Below are positions 39,313 to 51,500 of a stretch of DNA of 64,000 nt, one piece after another. Location of the stretch: positions 61,284,773 to 61,348,772 of the forward strand of contig OW804095.1 in the NCBI GenBank assembly GCA_942159475.1. The letters are read 5' to 3'. The position numbers and the translations under genes are program-made. Each line of letters opens with the position of its first letter. The stretch's first letter is position 1. The DNA comes from Sthenelais limicola (taxonomy: Eukaryota; Annelida; Polychaeta; Phyllodocida; Sigalionidae). The notes under the pieces were generated by a model. It did no database searches and had not been told where the DNA came from. It worked only from the letters and a program-made list of their open reading frames with translations.

Positions 39313-39509
39313 CTTATTTTTAGATGATTTCGGTAGCAGTCTTTCAGGATCTGAGGGCGTCGGTAGTGTGATATAGAAGCCAAGTACGTCACCCTCATTA
39401 TAGCCCTCATCAGCATAGTGCTTGCCTAGGCTTTGGTGGAATACTGTGCCTTTACGTGATCTCCAACTGTAGCTGAACTTGTCATAGCCACAGGGCGCCT
39501 GCAGGTTAC
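39313..39509 (-). CDS. ASH2L: ASH2L exon 12 (SPRY)
   Basis: It encodes residues 463-527, including [20 protein letters not shown] and EGDVLGFYI, near-identical to the animal ASH2L SPRY core. Acceptor TGTATAG; donor AATAAG/GTGAGT, phase 0, so another exon is expected downstream. Confidence 0.93.
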
Positions 39510-42500
39510 CTATACACATAAGCAGGGTTCAGTAAAGGGACTTCGAACTGTTTTAATATCAGAAATCTGCACCGTAGTAACCTTACCATTATTGGCAATT
39601 ATCGTAGGATAATGAGAAATGAGAAATGAGAAAAATGTATAGCAAACGAACCGATAATACTATTTCTTATCTGAAATGTATGTTTCCAAATGTTAATCTA
39701 AATCAAATCTATGTAGATTTAAAACAGAGCGAAATTATTTTCCATAAAAATAACAGAAATACAGCTTTCGGTGAAAATCACCTCAGTGAACATAACAATA
39801 GATCGACCGATCTCAGGGCATGAAATATCAGAGAGAAGTCCGTACCAAGTTGTTGCGCCCAGCCGATACGAGTTGCACTACCATCTGGCATGGACGTGAT
39901 GGCGACTTCAAAGAACCAGGAGCCTCGGTTAACACCATGGGTTCCCCTCACCATGCAGTATCCCTTTTCTCCTGTTAGCAAACCCAGGCGGTCATCTGAT
40001 ATCTTCAGTTGTGGCGCTGTGGACGATCAGCGTGTAAGAAAGGTATATTCAGTATGGGAGATCATACAGGTGAAATCGTTAATACATGTATGGAAAGAAA
40101 CATATGTTGACAATATATTCAAATCAGTGATGTGAACAAATAAGGAATCTTTCTGCGCAAAATATTTGGCATGGCATATAGATAGGCAATATTAGAAAGG
40201 ATTGGAGAATAACCACCTTGGATTGGAGAATAACAACAAAACAAATATTGTTCAGAGCAGGAATTAAGGCATTTGGGTTCATATGTACCGGTATATATAA
40301 TGCTGCACATATCATAGCTGGATACAATAATAAACGAAAAAGTACTAGAACAAGGAAGAAAGTATTCAAAACATAAACAAAATTCTTAGGACATATGAGA
40401 AGGAGGTCCCTGAAACATCTTGTAACAGGAAAAAAGAAAAGAAAAAGAAATCAGGGCAGACAAAGAATGAAATTAATAGATAATATTTGGGTTAAGAACA
40501 GAGACGGAAACAAACACAAATCAGAGCGAATCTGCTAACGATTATCGGTTCACATGCTACGTAATTTCCGGTAAATATATTGTGGGGTTATTTGTTAATT
40601 TTGTGGTTAATTTTCTTTCAAACAAACACATATTTAATTGATAGTTCAAAATTACACAGGCGGAAATATATTTGAATTCCACTAAGCATTACACTTACAT
40701 TTCGCATACCCAATTACAATGGCATATTTCACCTGGAAAATATAAGTAAATTCCTTTCGGGCGGAGAGCGTTTTTCTACCAGTATAACTGTATAATACTA
40801 TAGTGAATATTGTAACGAGATTCAAATATCAAAAGATAACAACCTCTATCGTGCAGAGCAAGAAGTACGTTGGAATCCAGCCACGTTCTGTAGAGAAAAC
40901 CTGGGATCGGTTTGCCTGCCCAGTCCAAGCTAGCATCAAAAGCATCACGGTTGGGTGCATGAGGGTCTGGTTCAGCAAGGATATACCGATATCCATCTTT
41001 GTTGTGTGGATGTTCGGTAGGGTAGCCCTGGGGTGTGATCTTCGTGGACAACACCTCACTGAAAAAGTTTACTTAAGCTGTTTTGGGATATCATGGAACT
41101 CAAAATAACTACCGCTTATGCAGCAGCTGACCGCTGTATTTCGTGGCATCGTATGCAAAATTTGCTTCAGAGTAAATAAGGTTTTCTCAAAATTACAAAG
41201 CGAAATAAACGGCCAAGGGGCTACTGTTCAGTAATAGCTTGTAATAGAAAGTTTAATAATTCATAGCAAATTCCAATAAATTCCAATGCATGACACGCCG
41301 AGAAATCAACATAAATGTATAGGGAAATAACTATAATACCATTGCTTTGTACACTTTGTACTAAATTCATTTCAATTAGGGATTCTGAATTAAATACCGT
41401 GAAGATCACGTAATATAAGCCTATTGACACGTGTCTTCAGAAGAACATCAGCGAACCATGAACGGAAATGTACAAGATAAATAGCCAAGTAGTAAATTTA
41501 AAAAACTCTAGCCAGGGATTTCTACTAATTACGCATTTGTCAAATGCATGTTTACTGTTTAGTGGTTGCTTGGGTAGACACTTGCACATCCAGCGGAATC
41601 AAAATCTCACCACTGCTGTGCTTTATTCATTGATAATTAATTAACTTCAATACGATATGACAAATTGTGCATTAGTTTATCACAGGAAAGGGCACTATAT
41701 TATACTTCCATGCTCTGATTCCTTTTGTACATACTGAATATAGAACATATGACCACACACTATCCGTATAGTATTATTTGCCTACAAAAATATATATACA
41801 CAAATATCAAATATATAATTCTGGAAACAAAGTAATATCTGATTTACTTATTTTTAAAGAGTAGATTAAAAGGTGATCATAACAAAGTGACCTTGGAACA
41901 CTGGAGCATTTTAGCTGTTTCTTATACATACCCCTTTTTAGGTTTCAAGCCAAGCAGATTCTGGTATCCATCTGGATTTTTTCTTTTCGTTCCCCGAGTT
42001 TTGGTTTGCAGCGGCACTAGAAGTCATCAATTTATAAGAAAGTGCAGTTAATACAAATTAAAGATCGTTGCATATGGATCGATAAATAAATCTGAATAAA
42101 ACAATACTATAGAACACCTTTTCGAAATGCAATCACCTTAAAAGCATTCATTATTTCATGTCATGATCTTCAAATTGATATGATAGTTCATTATTTTCTA
42201 TTTGAATTGATTTGCCTCCAAATGAGATAATAAGTGCATACACTAGATAAGATGACAATAACATATCATGATGAAATGTTAATGTTATGTAAGTTGGAGA
42301 ATATTGATATTTTTATTGAACGAGAGTGACTATCAATTGGCTCATGATAATATAATATATAGCAGCATCAGGGCCTGAAGATGGCCGGAAAGGTAACTGT
42401 CAACACTGTTCGATAATGTTGTGCATAGACGAAGAGATATGGAAGGAGACCGTGCATGAGACTGAGATAACCCAGGCTTTATCACCTGGTCGCTACACCA

Positions 42501-45500
42501 GCGCGTGTTACTGCTAGTGCAGCAAGTGAGATCGAGAGAGCGACTATGTGTGTACATGACATGTCCCAGGTCGGTGCAGCCAATGAGGCGGAACACAAGT
42601 GACTGCATGCGCACCAAGTTACTCACCATCCTTGGACGACATGAGTTGATCTCCTTTGTAAGACGCCGTAGGGGCCTTGAACATAGCCTCATAGGTGGGC
42701 GACAGCTTCTCCAGGTCCTGTCAATGAGGAGAAGGTTATCTTTCACTGAACTGTCAACCTGGTCAAAAGGACCGGCTGGCAGGGAGGAACATGGCTGGTG
42801 ATGGAATGGTGGTGGGCAGGAGGATAACTATTAACTTAGAAAGCGATCCGCCAGTGAGAGCTCTTCTATTCAGGTGGCAGCACTGAGAAGTAAGATCACT
42901 TCTTCAAGTGCATGCGTGAGTGAGCGTGTGTAACTAATGGTCTGAGAAAATCCAAGTGAAAAGAGACTTCCCAATGCATGCGTGCGTAACAACATTGGAG
43001 ATGGCACGAACCATCCATTATAGTGGCGTATTAGGCAAAGGTGTAAGGTATGTAGGCATCACCAGGATCAACTATTATCTTATATACAATACCGGGGAGG
43101 TATATACTAAGATAAGTATCTCCCTGACAATACATAATCATAAAGAACAGTTTAATGATGTAAATCAAAATAGATTGCAAGTGTACAATTCAGTCACACC
43201 CAGTAAGGTTTAAATGCGCATATATATCATAAAGGCTATGGTTGACCCACAGTATTGGTTTGACATCAATGGGGAACGTAAACCGAATGTAAATTAATCA
43301 TAATGCATTCTCATTACGTAACGTGCCTATACCCATGCGTGCGTACGTCACCCATACCTGACGAAATTTTGTTTGAATTTTGTCCAAATGGGAATATGCA
43401 AGATCGTCTATGGTTTCAAAATTACCCCATGGTGTTATTGGTCCAAAAGAATGGAGGCACTCTGCAATATTTTTTATTTAACTTTTTTCCCTTCAAGATC
43501 CATTAGAATGAGAGACACTGCGATTGTGACTGATTTAGACTTTTCTGAACATCGGATGGATTAAATTTAATCAATGCCATTGCCTCCAAGTATTTAAGGA
43601 ATTATTCTCGTCAAAGAATTAAAGATTATATAGATAAATATAATAAAAGCTCTACATTACCCCCATAGTGCAAGACATCAACAAGCTGACTATAACAAAA
43701 TACAGGAAATTTCCACCGCTCATGACCCCATAAATAGGACCCATAATTGTGTGACGCCCCCGGCTCAAATCTGTGTCAATCAAGCCCACAGAAATCCTAA
43801 CTTGCAGAGCGATAGAATAGGACTAGTGGAAGGCCAGCTATGGAACTGAACTAAACAGCCTAATATAACACCCAGGGTTGAAAAAAAATATCTCGCGTCC
43901 CAGCTATCCGGAACGCCTATGACCAAATGTGGGTTCGAATCTGGGTAAACCAAAAATGAATATATAGGTGCCCTGTGGAGAAACAGGTTTCACCTATCTT
44001 TGGTGTGAGCGGACAACCAAATATTTTGGTAGATATATGTCGGACAAACATATTTGTCCTCAGGACAACCACTTTTCGAAGCTATTTTTTCAACCGTTAC
44101 ACCATACCCGTCTCAATGAAATGAAATATAATATCGTACATCAACCGATCAAAGTTGCTTTTCGGGAGAAAATGGCGTATTAGTCACAAGTGTAAGATAT
44201 GTAGGCATCACGAGCATCAAATATTATCTGATACACAATACCAGGCATTCAAATTTCTCAAATAATATGCTAAGATTTTCTTCTTTTTATTCAGTTCTTT
44301 TTTACTCATCTAAAAGTCATTTGCCAAATATTGTGGAAGATTTTACTCTTGTTTTTGCTGCAGGGCTTCATAAAAGTCCACATTTATATTTAGGTGACCC
44401 GCCGAAATGCTTTGCTGTAGTAGTTTCACTATTATCACTCACTGGCGCTCGTTTTTTGGGGACAAATTTCTAGTCATAGCTGAGAATGCAGCTTCAAGTA
44501 GAGTAACAAATTAACTTAGCTCGTTTTTAAAGAAAACAACGTTATCCCATGAAAACAATTTGCCTTATTTCTGATCATGAGTCATACTTTGACCAGATGT
44601 ATATACTATAGGCTGTTTAGGGTATACTAAAGCTTGCCCGATGTGAGGCATAAGTTATGACTTAAACCGCGCTCTAAAAAGGCCGGTCACTGACAATAAA
44701 ATTCCACAACTTTTTTGGGATTTTACTGGAGAAATCTTTTTTTGTACAAATTAAAATGCTATATATTATACAGATACAATATCAAAATTCCAGAGGCTAG
44801 GAACATTCATTTCAGGCTAAGTCACGGTCTGAAAATTACACTGGGGTATTTTATTCTTGATGATGAATTGGGCATTCATTAAATGATGTAATGTGAACCC
44901 ATCCACATAATTAATTACGTTGTTATGACAATCGGGTCTAAAAGGCTTCGTACATAAGCCATGTAAAATTCCCAAACTTTCAACGCAACTTACTTAGACT
45001 ACTCCTCTACCTAAGTCATTACTTCAACCACTCACCGATAACTAATTCACCCCTTCCCAACGGTTAGCAGTTCCCAACACCAACATCTTACTTAGACTTA
45101 AAGTGAGGTTACCACGGCCTTCGCTTTTCCCGAATAATTTTTTCAAGGAAGATAGAAGCAAATCTATTTAAATTACCATAATCCGCCCACTCCCTCTCAC
45201 AAATGTGCTTCATAAATAATCTGTGTTCATAATCATAATCTTACACCATATTATTATTTGGCGACGCAATGTTGGTATTTCGGCGACGCAACTTAAATGC
45301 GCCCGCCTATTTGGCAACTTTTTGGAAACACTGCCTAGCAACATGCCATACATATAGTTTGTCCACCGTCATGACGTGAGATGGAGAGGTGGGGAACTTC
45401 GAAGGGAGAGGGGATCGCCTACGGAAACTTCATTTTAAATATTTGGCAGGAGAGAGGGGAAGGGAAGGGGTTTCTTGTTTGCACTACACTGTACAGGGGG

Positions 45501-48500
45501 AGGGGGAAGGGAGCAAAGTGGGAAAGGGATTCTGCATCTCCCTTTAAAAGTTCATTTTATTAGTTGAAGTTCTACCCATTAAACTGATTTTTATAATATC
45601 TACCCAGTATAGAAGTTCAGGGATGCAAGTTGGGGTATTCAAAATTGACGGAAAAGTTTCTGAGATAAAATATGCTTTACAAAGTGCTTAGAACTGAAAG
45701 GATTATGCATATAAACATATACATACATATATTTGAAATGAATGTTAGCTTAATAACTTAATAGAACTAGCTAGACAAGTTGATAGGCAGGCACTGAGCA
45801 GCTGCTGCCACTCACAGACTCACTACCGTCTGCCGGGCCGTCTGCCCCTGCTCCCGGTAGTGGTGTATGGGGAATGCCCTCCGCTAAAAGGAATTCTGCT
45901 AAACGGCCGATGCTATTACTCTACCGAGTTGCTAGCGGAACCTTGGCTGACAGGGGATTGACGCAGGCGGCCACTGGTACATAGCTCTCCCGTATATTCC
46001 AATGCAAGGTTTGGGTCTACTCTGGGGTAGATGGACATGGTATGGTATTCAGTCAGTCCATTAACAATCAACTTTTTTAAAGGTTTGTATAGGTAATTTG
46101 AGAGACATATGGGAAATTTATATACAGATTTTGGTAATGAGGAGATTGAAGGAAATCCGTCAACTTAAGGACAACTTGCATTCCTGTAGAAATGCTCCAT
46201 AGAAACATGCATTATTTATTCGAATTTCTTACTTTATAATTAATTATAGGGGTGAAACATGTGCTGTGAACAGGGGAGGGTGGGGAAGGGAGAGGGAGGG
46301 AACAGGGGATGATGTCTACCCGGTGATAATCGGGGGCAGCTAGTAAGTATGAACAATATATATCCTAACTTACTTGAAGTATAAGACCAAACCTAGGGTC
46401 CATCGGGTAACTCTCATCAGCAGTGAAAATGTCTATTTCCTTCAGCTGAAATCAATAAACGAGAGCAGGTTTTTATCGTTGTAGACAATAAATAAATTAA
46501 TAAAATGGCGAGTGTGGGGGGTGGGGACAAATTTTCCAAATGAGAATCAAAGGGGGGAGTTGCTGGATTGTAATAAATCGTACCATAGTTTTCTGTATTG
46601 TAGTGTGCCAAGTCATTTTAATTCTTCTAGGAGTGGTTGTGAGATGTTCCCAATATTTCTCAATATATGGAATGATATCCTGAAAGGAATTGAAAAATTG
46701 TGTTCGGTTAAACATAAAATGACATGCAAATGAAATGACTTGCAAATTAACAAGTCGCAATTTCCATAAATAAGGACAATCGGTCAACACAAATAATTAC
46801 CTTGTCTTTGGAGAATATCATTTGGTCAGGGTTTTTGTGCATAAGATTTCCAATGGCAGTAATACACATTTGTCCGAAATCTGTGAAAAAAATCATGGTT
46901 AAGCAATATAAGGATCTCTTTGGTTTTAGTTTCCGCAAATATATATGAAGTTGGGTGGTTTAACACTGACGGTCTGTGAATTTGTGGGAATGACGTTCCA
47001 TTCCCACTAACATTTTTTATTGTAAAATACCGAAAGTAATATTAAAGTACTTTTTTTTTCTCTTTTTTTTATAGCATTGATTTGAGTATTGAATCCGAGG
47101 GGAGGCTCTCTCGCCTTGTTCACTATATTAAAAGTACATTATTCTAATCAAATATTATAAATATATGGAATATTGCGCCTAAAGTTGTTCAATAAAAATA
47201 AGATACGTACTGGATTGCTTTTTGGTGAATGTTTCCTGTCCTGACGAATTGCACCTCTTGCAGAAAAAAGAATAGTTGGTCATGAATGGCACGACTTTCC
47301 TGAAAGACGAATAGACAAGAGTCACAAGCATAAGCTTGTATAAAGCAGGCTTTCAATTATTCGAATTATATATTTTTTTAAATATAAGTATAAATCATGT
47401 ATATCGTTTAACTATAACTATAGAGAGAATGTGACGAGCCGGCAATAATCGAAAATTTATAGGACGAGATTCGTCCACATAAGCACGATGCCGTAGGCAG
47501 AGTGCTTATGTGGAAGAATCAAGTCCTATACATTTTCGGTTATTGCCGGCGAGTTCCATTCTATATTTATTATATGTGCAGAAAATTTGATCATATGTCA
47601 TCAAATATCACTGAAAAAATATTAAAGAAGCATAGAGAGCCCCGCTGCCAGCCCCACTGACAGCCTCGTTAGTATAGGCCTATTTATATTGTTAACTTAA
47701 AACGTTCATATTGTGGCCATTTCTTGAGCTACATTAATAAAACTTATATCATTGGATAGAGAATTTAATGTTCTATTTAATGATATGGTTTTTATTATGT
47801 ATTTCTATAATCATAGTACCAGAATCACGGGTGGATTACCGATCGCCGGGATTTGTTTACATGCTTCGCGGAGAGCCAAAGCTCCGCAAAGCATAACAAC
47901 AGAGCTATTTTTAGACAACTACATTTCATATAGGACACGTCCTATATGAATATTTTTATAGCACCCCACTTATAGCACGTCTCATATAGAATGCGCGTAT
48001 AATAAATACAGGTATAAGTACAAGTGTATTACTCAATGAATTATAATATAAAGGGGGTGGGGGGTGGGGGGGGAGAGAACAAGAGTCACAAGCATAAGCT
48101 TGTATAAAGCGAACTCTCAATTATTCCAATTAAGTATATTTTTAATTATAAGTATAAATCAAGTATGGGGGTGGAGAGAACTAGAGATTTCGATTATATA
48201 ATTATAAGTATAATTAAAAGTACACTGGTGCACCGGGGGTACACCCCAGGTACACTCCATAGATACATGCATAGATACATACATAGAAAACATTTCAAGT
48301 ACAAGCCCCCATTATCGTCTGGGCCAACGAAAACACCTTTAAAAGCTATTTAATGAATCATATAAGGTAACTAAAGAGATAGGAAGCTTGAACGAAATTA
48401 ACGATTCTGTTAATAAATGAACTTTTAATAGGAATTGGAGACGTTTATTTTCAACATGCCGGACCGGTAAATGGTGTGTGCTCTGTGTGTGTGCACCGAG

Positions 48501-51500
48501 TTAGTGGATGCGATTTCCAATTGGGACGGATAGCCGAGTGGCCTAAAGCGTTGGCGTGCACTCCAAGTGGGCCTATACTCCAAGTACATGAAGACTATGA
48601 AGGGTCGCGCGTTCGAACCACGTGAGGGGACGGGAATATTTCTTTAGGCAAATGACATAGGCAGAGGAGAGAGAGAGAGTGCTGTAGGCATCCAATCATT
48701 GGGAGTGGGGAGCGAGCGAGAAAGAGAAAGAGAGCGGGACAAATATCTATTTTCCAGGGCTGAGAAACAATTTAAAAAAAAACACTTTCCAAGGCAATTT
48801 GCCTATAGCAACGCAGTAGGCGTCCAATCACGCGAGGAGGAGAAAGAGAGGAGGAGGAGGAGGAGGAGGAGGAGGAGGAGGAGGAGGAGGAGGAGGAGGA
48901 GGAAGAAGACACCACTTGCCAACCCTACACCTTTTAGTAGTCTATAGAAGGACTATGGAAGGCCTATAGAAGGATTATAGGAGGAGGAGACCGTTTGGCG
49001 ACGAAGTAGGGGTCCTATCACGCAATTGAATGCAAAAACACCACTTCAGCTGCAAAACGCAGCACCAAACACTACCTATGCCTACCGAAATCAATACTCA
49101 ACCTATGATAGGCCTATATAGGAAATTTAACATGGGGAATCTGTGAGTAGTATGTGTCATTTTAGGATTGCACTGTAACAATCGGGCTGCTGGCAGATGA
49201 CTATGTCAACACCTTCCGTATGCTGGAATTGAGGCTGCGACGGATTCCCCAAGGGAACTTATGGCAACCTTGAGTGGCAATTACAGTCCCTGAAATGGCT
49301 ACGCCTGCTTTAAAAAATTGCACTTATTTATCAAAATAGGGGGGGGGGGGAGCGGGGGGGGGGGGAGGATGACAATTCCCATGTGACACAAAAGTGACCC
49401 TATGGTTTATGATTTTCGGTAGATATTTGAGCTTTTATTTCTCATTCCAAATCTACCTCCCCCTTTATCTCATCCATCAATTTTCCTTCACACATATATT
49501 GTCATTCACAAGTCTCTCTCCGTCCACCTTATTGGGACTGAGCCAAACTGGTCTTAATTACGCCCTGGTCCCATTACCGAGATGGTCGTTATGTGAGACT
49601 TTTGTAATTGTAATGGTTTATTTAAAGGGGGACACTGGACTGAGTATATCCTATGTTCAGACATTGAGGAAAACTAAGATATTATGTTCTGCACACTATA
49701 ATGAATGATCCAATACAGTGTGTGGCTGTAAGGCAGCATTTAATAGAGAAGACTCGGTCGGATACTTGGCCAGTGGGAGCTTCCATTTTCCCAGTGTGCT
49801 ATGCATAAATGACAAGCCTGAGGTCTGGTAAACTTCCGCTTCAATGGAAGTGAATGCACACAGACAGTATACATTGTAATCTAAGCTAAATATTTATAGT
49901 CCCTGACTTCTACCTGATTTAGAAATGCAAACCTACAAAGCATATGGATGTATAACAACAAATAGTGGCAGCAGAAAGACATCAGGGAGCTCTTTCAATC
50001 GATTTCAACAGAAAAGCACAGCTAAACATTTATGTATACTTTTGAGAATTGAGGTCAAGTGGATCAGTAGACCGTGACCAGTGTAAGGTAGTATTTCTAT
50101 AGTGGTGTGTGCTAAGTTAGGGACTAAAACCTTAATTGCCTTAATTCATTTTATAAGATTCCTTTTAGTTTTTAGAGTTTTTCTGTTAAATGTTACTGTG
50201 ATATGTGAAACAAAAGCAGAGATTCAGGGCTGTCTATATTTGAAACTGTTGCATGCACAATTGCAAAAATTCTTTTTCATATTGTGTGAAAACAACCTAT
50301 ATCAATTAATTCTCTCCTTTTACGCAAATTTTGCACTATAATTATGCAGGTATGGGATGATGGTCTTTTATTCTTAGAAAAATACAGAGAAAATCCCTAT
50401 TGCACAATTGATGAACTTATGAACAAAGAAAACATGTTCATATCCAAGGATTAAGAAAAAAATGGTTAATACAGCAATGTCCCTAACTTGGGGTGCAGCC
50501 CTATAGCTAAGCTGACCTTGAAGTAAAGTGGTCACTTTGACTGTTTACTACAGATTCACTAGACCATGACCACACGTAACTCACTCAGGAAGTGTTACTG
50601 TTCTAGTCAGTGTCATACAGCTACTAATATGGAGGCACCCAGTCTAAGGGGTTTGGGAGAGCAGGAAAGAAATTACTTGATTGATTCTGACAATATCATT
50701 GCCCAGAAACCAGTATTATAATGTGAGTTCCCACTTATAAATCATAATTGAGCTGTATGCCCTGCAAGTGTTCCAGCCCAGTGTTTGACTTTAAGGATTT
50801 TTGTATAGTTTCCTGAAACGAAAAACTCACCCGGTATAACATGATAGACAAGAAGCGTGGCAGAATCTAGAACACATTCCGCACATAAATTCTGGAGTGT
50901 CGAAGTTTCTGCCTTCCCCACTGAAGTAAAAGAAAGGCATGAGCATATAAAGACTGGGGTATAGAACTAGCGGAACATGTGACTATTATAAGGGATTAAA
51001 ATATAGTAAATCTATAATATATATATAATTTAGAATTTTTATTCCAGTTTACATAATACAGGAAATGGTCATAAAACTTCTGAATCTACAGAGTAGGTCT
51101 TCCAGTTTGACCAGAAATGAAGTTGAAAACATATTTGATTCATTTCGAGTAAAAGTAATAGTAATTGATCTTGATAGTACAGCTAGCTTTGTTGCTTGCA
51201 TCTTATATACAATACTCTTGTCATTTAGATAAAACAGTTTTACATTTCTGAGTTTTGTTCAAGTGTCGGATTGCTTTTATATTCCCCTCTTGCTATACTT
51301 TGATTATTCTTTCCACAGCTCATTGCATGGTATTAGCTGCTTTTCAGGTAAATTGTCAATGTAGTAAATAAATAAAACATTCTCACAATTAATGCAATAA
51401 ATCTCCATCTAACTCCAGCGGTTTGGCTTAACATTGCCATTCATATTTAACTAGAAAATACATTTTATATCACTATTTACACTATCGCTATTAATAACCG

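Larger units (their letters stand above)
42718..46373 (-). other. ASH2L intron 7
   Basis: 3.7 kb with no gene recognised. It contains two copies of a roughly 70-bp repeat (43024-43093 and 44173-44242) and purine-rich blocks near 45380-45530 and 46265-46310. Confidence 0.6.
47300..50830 (-). other. ASH2L intron 3
   Basis: 3.5 kb with no gene recognised. It is repeat-dense: an 88-bp direct repeat (47315-47402 and 48079-48166), a 113-bp foldback (47438-47550), smaller hairpins (47861-47894, 47928-47949), a tRNA-like sequence (48523-48636), a GGA microsatellite (48848-48902) and G runs (49339-49367). Confidence 0.65.

Noticed and set aside
42342..42746. 134-codon minus-strand frame overlapping ASH2L exon 8
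   Set aside because: It is out of frame with the ASH2L reading frame, which fits homology and splice phases; this is a shadow.
48699..48947. Poly-Arg protein across the GGA repeat
   Set aside because: Translation of a microsatellite.
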